Origin: Guadua angustifolia
Lineage: Eukaryota; Streptophyta; Magnoliopsida; Poales; Poaceae
NCBI GenBank assembly: GCA_036346375.1
Contig: CM070517.1
Span: 47,588,200-47,652,199 of the forward strand
DNA: 64,000 nucleotides
Direction: 5' to 3'
A model generated the notes under the pieces. The model worked only from the letters and a program-made list of their open reading frames with translations. It did not search any database and had not been told where the DNA came from. This document shows positions 34,050-43,887 of the stretch, piece by piece; position 1 is the first letter of the stretch, and every line of letters begins with the position of its first letter. Both the position numbers and the translations under genes were made by a program.

Positions 34050-34357
34050 GGGGTCCACGTGCAGGGCAGAACTGCACCTGCTGTAACGGCAGGTGATATT
34101 TTTCCGTGGCAGGTAGCTTGCTAGCTAGGTGCATGTACTGGTTAAGTTATGGTGCACCCGCCGTCGACGCAGATGACCTGGCCGGTCTTATAGGAGGCTG
34201 TCGGCATGCAGAGGAAGGCCACCATTGACGCCACCTCCTCTGGCTCGCCGAGCCGTCACATCGGGAGCCGTGTCGCCTCGTTCTTCACCAACTCCAGGTC
34301 TACGCTCTTCTGCTCAATCAATCCATTGGAAATTAAACAAAATCGAAATTAATCTTA

Positions 34358-34583
34358 GGCCATTCCCAGTGCATAGTTTCATTTCCTAGTTTCTAAGTGC
34401 CACATCAGGTTTTGTCTAGATAACCGTGTATCTTAGGTTTCATCTAAATAAAACTTTCTCACCTCCTATGAAACTCTCTCTATCTCTCTCTTCATAATTA
34501 CCTTGCTATGTTACTAAACATAATGATGTGTCATGTTATTTAATGAGAATGAAACTCAATTGAAACTCTCACCGGAAATGGCC
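34358..34583. mobile_element. Tourist-like MITE, TSD TTA
   Basis: 226 bp with terminal repeats GGCCATTCCCAGTG and CACCGGAAATGGCC, flanked by TTA on both sides (34,355-34,357 and 34,584-34,586). This is the PIF/Harbinger signature. It lies in intron 3 of SDR copy B. Confidence 0.85.
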
Positions 34584-34662
34584 TTACCCACCAAGAACCT
34601 AACTAATTACTGCACGCATGCATTACGAGGAAGATTAATTTTACTATGCTAGAAGACAATTA

Positions 34663-35055
34663 GGCCCTGTTTGTTTCAGCTAGGGATTGTGGAAAGCAGT
34701 TTTTAAAAGCTGGAAGGGCAACAAACAGCAAGCTTTTAATCTAGATTATAATAATCTAGAGGCCGATTGTAGCAATCCCACAATCCACTCTTCCCCAAAT
34801 TTTTTCCATCTTTTTTTTTGCAAAAGACCACAATACCCATCCAACTTCAACCAAAATTACCCACCATTGCCTGACTTTCCTAGCTTTCCCAACTTCAACC
34901 AAAATTACCCACCATTGCCCCCAACAATAATCTAGGTTACCAAACAACCATGAGCTTTCAACCTCCAACTTTTTAACAATCCAAATTTTTACAATCTAGT
35001 TTTTTTAAAAGCTGCTTAATCTTTCATTGGTGATAATCCCCATTGAAACAAATTT
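34663..35055. mobile_element. hAT-type MITE, right end altered
   Basis: The left end GGCCCTGTTTGTTTCAGCT followed by AGGGATTGTGGAAAGCAG and AAAAGCTGG is a common grass MITE terminus. The right side has AAAAGCTGC and AATCCCCATTGAAACAAAT, the inverted counterpart with an extra CTTTCATTGGTGAT block. Inside, CAACTTCAACCAAAATTACC is repeated with a 50-bp period. The boundary on the right is approximate. Confidence 0.55.
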
Positions 35056-35128
35056 GCATGGGTGTGGCCTTAATCTTACCCCATCATTGGTGATATCGGT
35101 CTTGATGCCACCCGGCGCAACGAATTGG

Positions 35129-37436
35129 TTGCCACGGTAGGAGCAATACCAATTTGAGAAGTAAGTACACCAACTTGTAAATTTCATGCTTCTTGGTTTG
35201 AACAAGTTTAACAGAAAGCTCACCAAGATTCTTGAGGTCCTTAAACCTATCATCTTTTCGCATATCATCAATAAAGTTATCAATTTGAAAAGGAAGTCTG
35301 ATCAAATCTGTACTTGAGAACTCATTGGGATAAAATTTGGCTAGCCTAATTACTTTATCCTTAACGAAGGCTTCAAATGAGTTGAGAGGATTCAAGGCAG
35401 CCATGCATACAAGCAACTCCATATTAACTTTGTCAAACCGACTGTTAAGCTCTTGAAGAACATTATCGATGATGCCAAGATATACTTCTCTTCTATAATG
35501 ATCATCATTTGTTTGTTTGGGGAAAAAACGCTTTGATCTTCCAAATGGCATATAATTCTTATCCAGCACTGGAACTTTAATGTGATGTTTCATACAAAAT
35601 GATGTAATGTTTTCATGAAGAAAGTCTTCCCACCCATGACTCCTCATATGTTGCAATCTGTCCTTAGCCAAATCAACAAGTGACATAGCATTAACAATAT
35701 CTTGATCCCTCTTTTGTAAAGATTGACACAACTCATCTGTGTACCCAAGTATTACTAGCATAAAGTTTGCCATGAAAACAAAATCAAATGACTCAAAGGC
35801 TGCCACCATAGCATGGGCTTTTCCCCATTCATTCTTTAGGGTAGGGTCTTTTCCAATCTTTATGAGTACTTTGCGGATTGTAGAATACATATCAATAATG
35901 TGCAGAATAGTTTTATAATGAGAACCCCAGCGAGTATCAATGAGGCCTAGCCAACCCCATTTCTTGATTCAATCCCGTCCACTTTTAATTTCACCCAAAT
36001 CCAGTGCTTCCAAAACTTCCTGAGCTCTAGTGTTTCGAAGCATGTCATGACGCTTACAAGAAACTCCAATAACATTCAACAAGTTTGATAGTTGCTCAAA
36101 AAACCAAACACAATCAGCATTGCCCTTAGCAACAGCTACAAGAACTAATTGGAGTTGATGTGCAAAGCAATGGACGTAATAAGCAGAAGGAGACTCATTC
36201 ATAATCAATGTTTTCAGTCCTCTAATCTCACCTTTCATGTTACTAGCCCCATCATATCCTTGTCCACGGACTTGAGTAAGACTCAACGAATGATCCATAA
36301 GTAAAGTCTCAATTGCATCTTTAAGTGACAAAGAAGTGGTATCGGCTACATGAACTACTCCAAGGAACCGCTCACATACTCTTCCTAGTTTATCAACATA
36401 GCATAAGCAAAGAGCAAGTTGTTCATTTTGGGATACATCACTAGACTCATCAGCTAGAATAGCGAAGTGATCATCACCAATTTCTTCAATTATGTGTCTA
36501 GTCGTTTCCTTGGCACAACAAGTAATAATTTCCTTTTGTATGGCCCAGAAGTCAACTGACAATTTCCTGGAGCATTTTTCAAAACAACCTTATTGACCTC
36601 TTCATTACTTTATGCAAGCCATTTCAACAGTTCAAGAAAGTTTCCTTGGTTACTAGAGAGTTCACTTTCATCATGTCCACGGCATGCCAATCCTTGATGC
36701 AAAATAAATCTCAAGCATCTAAGTGAATAAGTCAACCTAGATTTGTAAAGTAGTTTCTCCTCTTTAGATCGCTTCACAATAACATGAACCACTGATGATT
36801 TTGGTTTACCAAAGAAGTTGAATTTCTCTTGAGCTTGATTATGGATACTCTTTATACTACCCACATGTTTGTCAAGTGAGTCATATTTATTCAATTCCTC
36901 CAACCACCATTAACAAAGTGTCACCCCTTAGTTTTCCCCTTGAACAAATAACGAGATAAAGCAAAATCAGCATCCTTTTAGACACTATATTCAACCCAAT
37001 TGTACTTATCAAACCAACTCACTTTGAAGTGGCGTCTTTTACGATATTTCCCTAATGGGAAATCATGTGTATAAGGTTGGCATGGACCTTTTGCAATATA
37101 TCCTCTCCTAACTGCATCTTGATCATTGCTAGCATAGCTCGCAATTGGTATCCTTTTCCCTGGATCATGAGGAAGAAGGTCAACATCATAAATCACATCC
37201 TCCTCCTCACTCGTAGGAATTGAATTTGAAGCTTCAGCACTTTCGACTCGAGGTGGTGTTGTCATTGGTGCATTGTTAGCAATCACATCAACAATTTGAT
37301 TCCCACTTCCTTCAGTTGCTCTTGTCTCTTCTTGTTCTTGAGGTTGCCCTTCGGGTGTTGACGAAGAAGATAACATATTCCTTTTCTTTGCTTCTCGATC
37401 CCGAAAAAAGGAAAGAATATCTCTATTCCTCTTCAT
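35129..37436 (-). pseudogene. hAT transposase (TTF-zinc-finger/DUF4371 type)
   Basis: Four frame pieces in order: 37,436-36,978 (MKRNRDILSFF, acidic linker, KGPCQPYTHDFPLGKYRKR and FKVSWFDKYNWVEYSV, the TTF zinc-finger entry); 36,903-36,610 (LRFILHQGLACRGHDE); 36,562-35,969 (DUF4371: FAILADESSDVSQNEQLAL, GQGYDGASNMKGE, YYVHCFAHQLQLVLVAVAK); 35,890-35,129 (RFFPKQTND.., ending LVYLLLKLVLLLP, the start of the hAT dimerisation domain). Stops separate the pieces, and the C-terminus after LLLP-VATN is missing because the sequence runs straight into SDR exon 3. It would have cut and pasted its element, but here it is dead. It lies in intron 2 of SDR copy B, on the same strand. Confidence 0.85.
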
Positions 37437-38316
37437 GTTTGCTACTCTTGCTCTACATTCACAAGTAAGAAATCACAACTTAAATTTCCAACTATCGCAT
37501 CCCATAAATCCTAAATCAAATTCATAAATTACCTAAACAGATTCAAAAAGGGCGATGAATGTTTCTTTCACATAGGGGAAGGCAATGTCGCAATGAACCT
37601 AAAACACATTATCTATACAAATGTCGAGGCTATTCATACGTTGACACGTATGCCGTCGTGGGCCCACTCGGCGGCGAGGCTTCTGGTGAGCTGGTTCATG
37701 CCTCCTTTGGCCATGGAGTAGACGGCGAGCGCCGGGAAGCCGACGAAGCCGGCGATGGAGGAGATGTGGACCACGCTGCCGCCGCCGGTGCTGGCGAGGA
37801 GCGGGTGCGCGAGCTGGGTGAGATGGAAGCACGACTCGAGGTTGGTCGCCATCAGCCGCGCGTAGTCCTCGCCGGAGCACTCCATCGCCGCCTTGAACAT
37901 GGACTGCCCCGCGTTGTTCACCCGGATGTCGAGCCTGCCGCGAAATTCTTCCTCGACCGTCGCCATGAGTTCTTCCCTCTCGTCGGCTCGTCGCGCACGG
38001 AGACGGTGACGAGGAGGTTTTTCTCCGCCCACTGCCGCCGGCAGGCCTCCAGCTCCGCCGCGTTCCGAGCGCATGTGTGCACCCGAGCCCCGAACCCGGC
38101 CAGCTCCTCCACGATGGCATGCCTGTTGATACCGAGTTCATGCACATATAAGTCAAGTGTACGTACGTACAAGCGTACATTAAGTACATCACTTATATAT
38201 AGTAGCTCAGTCAGTGTAAGTGCGTACCCGATTCCTTTGCTGCCGCCGGTGACGAGCGCTGTCGTGCCGGCCAGGCTCCACTGCGCTTCAATGCTCCGAC
38301 CTGCGGCCGCTGCCAT

Positions 38317-38752
38317 CGATCTCCTCTCTCCTAATTGGCTAGCTTGATCGATCTCTACGTGTGTGTTATACTCTGAAATGTGATAGTTCTGTGAGAGGAT
38401 ATCCCGTATCTGCACACGTATATATAGAGACAGAAATAGAGCTTCGAAATGCGCATGTACTGTGTCGGCGTTTAGAGAGGTGTAGGAGTCGTCGCTGATA
38501 AATGATAATTATATTAAGACCTAGCTGTTCTTGATCTCTGACGGCCGGATATGCCAAGATATGGAGCACAAGACGGCGGCTACCGGCCGACCGGCCAACA
38601 CGATTGCCGGTTTATTTTAAGCAACCGGCCCGGCCGTAAGAAATTTGTGTACTTAATTAAATCGCAGAGCAAACAAGTTAGTAATGTAGTTGTTTGCATC
38701 AAAATTTGGTAAGTATGGTTTAATCGGCAATCCGAGTTCTGCAGAGTTTGGC
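38317..38752 (-). promoter_or_regulatory. Promoter and upstream region of SDR copy B
   Basis: On the minus strand a TATA box (CTATATATA) lies at 38,419-38,426, 103 bp before the ATG. Copy A has lost this part. The region up to GAGTTTGG at 38,752 matches copy A; beyond it the two copies differ by the next insert. Confidence 0.6.
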
Positions 38753-39248
38753 ACACAGCCCTTAAACAAAACAAAAAAAAAAAAAAGAAACGCGTAAGCA
38801 ATCCGCAGCCCTGGATTTCCAACATTCGGGTGCCACAATCCGCAACCCTGGATTTCCAACATTCAGGCGCCACCACCAAGAACACCGCGCTATTTGAATC
38901 ATTGCGCCCCCCAAAATCTTGAACGCGATCACGGACTCCATACCGTCCATGACCACCAACTTGAAATCTTGGGGGACGAAGACCACCACGAGCAAGACAA
39001 ATTGGACCACCATAGCTGCGACCATTAAATCGATCGCCACCAGCAGCCGCCGTTCCACCTATCATGACTGCTTTAAATTGATTCTTAAAGCATCGACACC
39101 CAATATCCTGCACATCCAGTTGCACATCGCCGAGATTGGACTCAGGAACAAGGCCAGCATTGCTGCAAGAGGACTGGAATTTGCCTCCGGCAAAAGGAGC
39201 CGAAAATCTCGCGACAAATGCATCTTCTCCAAATTTGAAGAAGAAAGA
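38753..39248 (-). other. Insert with unrecognised glycine-rich frame
   Basis: 496 bp absent from copy A, where GAGTTTGG joins directly to ATAGCGTAC. A minus frame starts MSFFFKFGEDAFVARFSAPF, with LVPESNLGDVQLDVQDIGC and later GGRSYGG-like glycine/arginine-rich sequence, and includes a 38-bp tandem duplication near 38,808-38,875 (CTGGATTTCCAACATTC). An A-run lies at its left end. I do not recognise the protein. Either copy B gained it or copy A lost it. Confidence 0.5.
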
Positions 39249-39771
39249 CATAGCGTACGGTTTAGAGGAATTTAGAAGTAGATGAGATTGTTTAGGAAAC
39301 CTAAGTCGACACGGATTCTGAAGGCACCGTATTGTACTAGGACTCGGATCGGCCGAAGGGTATATAAGATGAGCCCAGACCGGCTAGAAGAAAAACACAA
39401 CAAAAAAAAATCACATTTACTCTTGTTTTCCTGTTTTTTAGCTTTTAGTCTTGTAATCTAGTCTTGTAAGTCGATTTTGATCAATAAAGTTATGCATCGC
39501 CGATTATTGGTCTTTATCAATTTTATCCCAGGTTTGGTCTACTCTGTTTTGCTGCGCATCGCCTCAGAGTCGATCCGCCTTTATCCCTCGATTAGTCTTG
39601 ATCGGCTTTTGGCTGATTGGAGTTACGCCGATCATCGTTCTATATTGGCCTCGAGTAAGTTCACGATTTTCCCTTACCAATTGTAGGGTCAAATCGGTTG
39701 GCATGCTTGAACCAGGTGTTCGTTTGGTGTGCTAAAGTCAGAAATCCTACTTCAAATTTTTGGCGTCAACA
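39249..39771 (+). mobile_element. Ty3-gypsy LTR (copy B side), no internal region
   Basis: Closely similar to 2,977-3,522, ending GGCGTCAACA at 39,771. Here the next bases are GTAGTATAATATT and not the primer site, so this is a solo LTR or a 3' LTR. TATATAAGATGAGCCC near 39,361 is the promoter. Confidence 0.72.
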
Positions 39772-41357
39772 GTAGTATAATATTATACTACAACCGTTAG
39801 CTATCATGCATACGTGTCCTCTGTTCTCAATTCGCTGATCTTAGCAAGGAACGCTGAAATTAATATATGGTGGTCAACATTGCCATATATAGATGGGCCG
39901 GTACCAGCTAGTATACAATTCAAGAGTCTCCATGGCAAGACTAAAACAATGTAACATTCATGCATGCATACTACTACTGCTAATGGAGTATATGTCAAAT
40001 TTCAGTTGGAGCCTTAACTCTATGCACGTACGACAGAAAAAGGTCGGTACACCGACCGATCGAGATGTCTCCCATGTTAATTGTACCTGCGTATATATGC
40101 GTATGCGTCTACATGATATAGCGTCGGATTTAATGGCAGATATAATCAACTACTACCAGATAGGGCCATGCACAGTTGCGTCGACCATGGGCTCATCTCA
40201 TTGTCATTCTGCTTACTCATTTCAATTCAATCTCCGATTCTGTTTCCTTTGTTGGTTGATGAGGTTGCAATGTTGCATGCATGTGGCATTATTTCTTCGT
40301 CAATGATATGATACGTAGCTCTCTGCAGATTTTTCTTTTAAAATTTTTTTACAGTGTTTTATATTAGTGTTATACGGTGGGTAAGTAGAAATTAGATGTA
40401 GCTATTAATTTGTTGAGTACATTCATACCACTCTACAACCAGAAAATGTATAAATAAATATTATCTAATCCAGTTCATTATATCGAAAAGAATAAACGAT
40501 TCATAGTGAAAATGTACAACAAAAAAGCTTGTAAAAAAAATCCAAGTTGTAGCCAGACCATAACCAAAAAGGGGTGCCCCTAAGAGAAATACAATACACA
40601 TATGCCACAAACTGGTAGTTCATGCAACAGCCCAAGGCTATGGTGGAACCATGCATTGTGTCAATTGTAACCGAATAATTTGCAGCTCGTCATTTCTTCT
40701 ACAATTCATGAACTAGTTAATTAATACATAAATGTGTATAACATTTAGGTCTGTTTGTAAAAATCTTTGGATTAATCGACCCCACGAATTGTTCATTGTT
40801 GCCTTCTAATTTTTTTTTACAGAGCTAGCCTCATGGAGTGTTTCTCTTTTTTTTTCAGAATTGGCCTCATTCCGTGCACGGGAAATGCGGAATTTGCCGG
40901 CCCACCATAACGCAATAATTGGATTTCCCATGCGCCCCCACCGTGAAAAACAGATTTCCCATGTTCCCATTACGTGGAAAACTAATTACTGCACACCCAT
41001 TATGTGGAAATCGGTTTTTCGTGCCCCTGTTCTATGGAAAACTGATTTTCACGCCTCCCCTCCGTGGTAACACCGCACCGTCAATGGGTTCCATGCCGAA
41101 GGATTTGCGGAAAATCTTCCTCGAAAATGTGCCACGCCTCGCACTGTGGTGATTCCCGCTCTCCCCGTGCACGGCAATTGTGGGCCAGGAGGCTATTTTT
41201 GAAAAAAAAAATACACAGGGCCACTTCCGTAAAAAAATTTCTTAGGAGGTTAGAACAGTGAAGAATTCCAGTATCTACATCGATCTGCCATTACATTTCC
41301 AGTAGTTCAAGTTAGTGCTTTCGCTATATACTTGAATCTTGATCAAGTTCTATATAT
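39772..41357. other. Intergenic, no recognised gene
   Basis: AT-rich sequence with short frames only. The one ordered structure is the short tandem array near 40,930-41,070. Confidence 0.5.
40930..41070. repeat. Degenerate tandem array, about 33-bp unit
   Basis: Four successive units follow the pattern CC(C)..CGTGGAAAACTGATTTCCCATG, for example CACCGTGAAAAACAGATTTCC, ATTACGTGGAAAACTAATTA, ATTATGTGGAAATCGGTTTT and TTCTATGGAAAACTGATTTT. Confidence 0.65.
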
Positions 41358-43076
41358 TGTGACATCCCGAAAAATACATTAAAATAAAAGTAAATGTTTT
41401 GCATTTGAATATGATTATTTCTGAGTTTTCTTGGCCATATTGGTTCTTATTTGGATTTCTTTGGATTTATACTTTGTATGAAAAATCCAATAAAAAAGAA
41501 AAGATAATAGGAAATGGAAAAAGGTAAGATGGTAAAAGTAAAAAAATTTGAACAATTACCATATAAACCCTAGTCCTGCAGGAAAATCAATTTTGCCGAC
41601 AATTAAATTTTTATGAACAAAAATGAGACTTAATTATTGAAAAGACATTTGCTTTGACTAAAAACAGTGCAAGGTCAGATTTAATGTAAAATATGTAGAC
41701 TTTATCTCGACCTGATAAAATTTATTTAGTAACCTCAATGCATTTTCTACTCCCAGTAAAAATCTAAGAAATTTATCATGTCATTTAAGTCCTCTAAAAA
41801 TTCAAAAACAGAAACAAGAAGAATCAATAAAATAGAGTGTCCGAATTTTAATTAAATAACCAAGCAAGATATAAACATGAAATTTTTATGGGAGCATTCT
41901 TATCTGAATTAGAGATCTTATAAAAAGTGTCAGGAATAAATAATATCATTTACATGCTTAATTAAATCAGAATCCGAAACTGAAAATTTTGAGCAGTCAT
42001 CAATGTCAGGATTTTAATTAATTCCCTGTAGAACTTTTTGACCCAAAATATTTACTGGAGATAGTACATTAGCTGGATACCTTAGTCAAAAATCCTTGAA
42101 AGATTGGGAGGTGATTTGATAGCTCGATTAATAGATTTTTGTACTGCCCAAAATATTCAAAAATGATTTGAAAACTAGTTAACTTTGAGGGATTATCGCA
42201 TGAAAACCACAGCTGCGAATTGAACAAAACCAAAGAAAATAGAAACTACACACCCTAGTCTTTTTACGTGAAAAATTCTAGAAAATTTTGAAAGAGATAA
42301 GATTACTTTTGAAACAACTCAGCTCAGCACAAAAACAGGCGAACGCATGTATAAAGTTTTCTCAAACTTCTAGTCGTCATTCGGCCGCACCTGTAGCCAC
42401 GTCGCCATTACTTCGCTGCCACTGTCCAAGAGCCCAGTTGCTGCCACGATTCATTCTCCGTTTCTCTGCGCTACCATACCTCATGAATGCCCGGCCATCC
42501 CTCTTCATTGTTACCTTTTGACGCCACAGAGTGCTCGCGCATGCCCTGCCGTTGCGTCCAATCCCAGCCAACTGCTCCTTCTTCCTTCTTCACGAAGCCA
42601 GCTCGCAGCAGCACAGCAGTACGCCAACATTTCAGAAATCTCACACTAAGCAACGCCATTTCCATGGCTATAAAAGCCGGCCACGCTTAGCTCCAGCCGC
42701 AAGCTCCATTACTGACCAACTTCTTGTTTAAGCCATCATTTTCTAACTCCAAGCACAGAGAGTATCATCGTCCACCCATAATCCGAAGCCTCTATACAAT
42801 TTGAGAATACCTTCACTGAATTGAGCTGCCACCACGCTACATCCAAAACAGCTGCTCCATGCCGTTGCGCCATCAGCTCGGGTCGCCGTAGCTCTTGCAG
42901 AGATCACTTGCAGAATCACCAAGGTTCCCTCCACCCATTTTAGTGGTCGTCATCTTTCCCCAGCACTCGCTGCGTCGCCGGCTGAGCTCGCTTGAAGTAC
43001 AGCCATGGCATCTTGTTCTGTTCTGAAGAGAGGACAAGTACTGCTCAATTATTTTGGCCAGGCACCTTGTCACAAA

Positions 43077-43148
43077 GAGCTTCATAGCTCAGTGGTAGCT
43101 CATGTAGCCATGCAAACAGCAGGTCTTGAGTTCAAATCTTAAAAGATG
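43077..43148 (+). other. tRNA-like module, second copy
   Basis: CATAGCTCAGTGGTAGCTC resembles a D-arm/box A and TCTTGAGTTCAAATCTT a T-arm/box B, with TATTATTTTT downstream. The 3' half of the T stem does not pair, so it is not a working tRNA. It is preceded by the same phrase as the first copy (CTTGTCACAAAG.. / CTTTGTCACAAAA..). Confidence 0.5.
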
Positions 43149-43342
43149 TATATTATTTTTCCTTTTTAACCCATTGCATTCATCTTTTTATAACTTTTGT
43201 TAGGAATGTCCAAATGAAGCAAACTTAGTTTCTAAATTTGAGTTAGGCAATAAGAATTTGGATTATGCAATAAAAAATTATATGTTATTTGCAATTTAAT
43301 CATTCAAATTGAGTTTGAACAAAAATCTCTTTTTAGGTTCTA

Positions 43343-43887
43343 CTAGCTGAGTGTTCGTACGTTGCAACGGAACAACAAACGAATTAAAACATTAGAAAAA
43401 CAATACTTGGCAGAAATCTAAAAGACTAAACTGTAATAATAAGAAAAATTTTAAGGTGTAATTTGCAAATTTTCATATACAAAAGCTTTTGTACTTGGAA
43501 CTATAAGTTACAGATGAATTAAAGCAACAGAACAATAATTTCTAGTAATTATATAAAGTCTACAAGAGTAAACTATAATAATTAGAAAGATTTTAAGGTG
43601 TCTTCTGCAAATTTTCGTATAACGGAAGGCTTCATTCTTGAAACTACGTTATAGGGTCTAAGTTGCAGTTCCATGTGCCCGTACGTTGCAACGGAAACTC
43701 AATTTGCGATAAAAAGTTTATTTGCAAAGAGCACTAATAGTGGCAAAGGTGGGTAATTAAATAGCACTGGCAAAGGTGGGTAATTAAATAGCAGTGGCAT
43801 AAAGGTGGGTAATTAAAGAGTAGTAGCAAAGGTGGGTAATTTTGATGAAGTGACGTGGGAAAAAACTCTTACTTTATATAGTAGAGA
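43343..43887 (-). mobile_element. Non-autonomous Helitron, 545 bp, with visible empty site
   Basis: On the minus strand it begins A|TCTCTACTATATAAAG and ends with palindrome CGTTGCAACG, spacer and CTAG|T. The related giant unit reads TTTTAGGTAATATGAAGCAA at about 30,458, uninterrupted, where this one reads TTTTAGGTTCTA then TGAAGCAAC. That confirms insertion between A and T at both ends. Confidence 0.92.
43738..43842. repeat. Four tandem 28-bp units inside the small Helitron
   Basis: GTGGCAAAGGTGGGTAATTA with AATAGCA-type spacers occurs four times, the third with an inserted TAA and the fourth as AGCAAAGGTGGGTAATTT. Confidence 0.8.

Larger units (their letters stand above)
28202..34105. mobile_element. 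Foldback MITE, 123 bp, split by a 5.78-kb insertion
   Basis: Arms at 28,202-28,254 and 34,055-34,105 are inverted repeats; the inner 38-39 bases (CTGCCGTTAC..GCAG ending CCCTGCACGTGG) match with few changes. The pair is flanked by GTGGCAGG at 28,194-28,201 and 34,106-34,113. Copy C at about 46,590 has a single CCTGCCAC at the corresponding place, which is the empty site. An 8-bp duplication fits hAT, while one more degraded base would fit Mutator. Confidence 0.85.
34142..38316 (-). pseudogene. Tropinone-reductase-like SDR, copy B (four exons, broken)
   Basis: Exon 1 38,228-38,316 (ATG at 38,316; TGGSKGIG cofactor motif); GT..AG intron of 105 nt; exon 2 37,640-38,122 (HAIVEELAGFGARVHTCARN, NNAG, catalytic SSIAG and YSMAKGG, the Y-x-x-x-K site); exon 3 about 35,080-35,128 (FVAPGGIKTDITND); exon 4 34,142-34,309 (RLGEPEEVASMVAFL, CVDGG). 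SDRs of this group reduce carbonyls with NADPH. Two lesions: a deletion of about 7 nt in exon 2 near 38,000 between VTVSV and REELMATVEEEF, and a TGA at 34,256-34,258 where copy C has CGG. Intron 2 holds a hAT transposon and intron 3 two MITEs. The 3' UTR is split by the MITE at 34,106. Confidence 0.87.
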
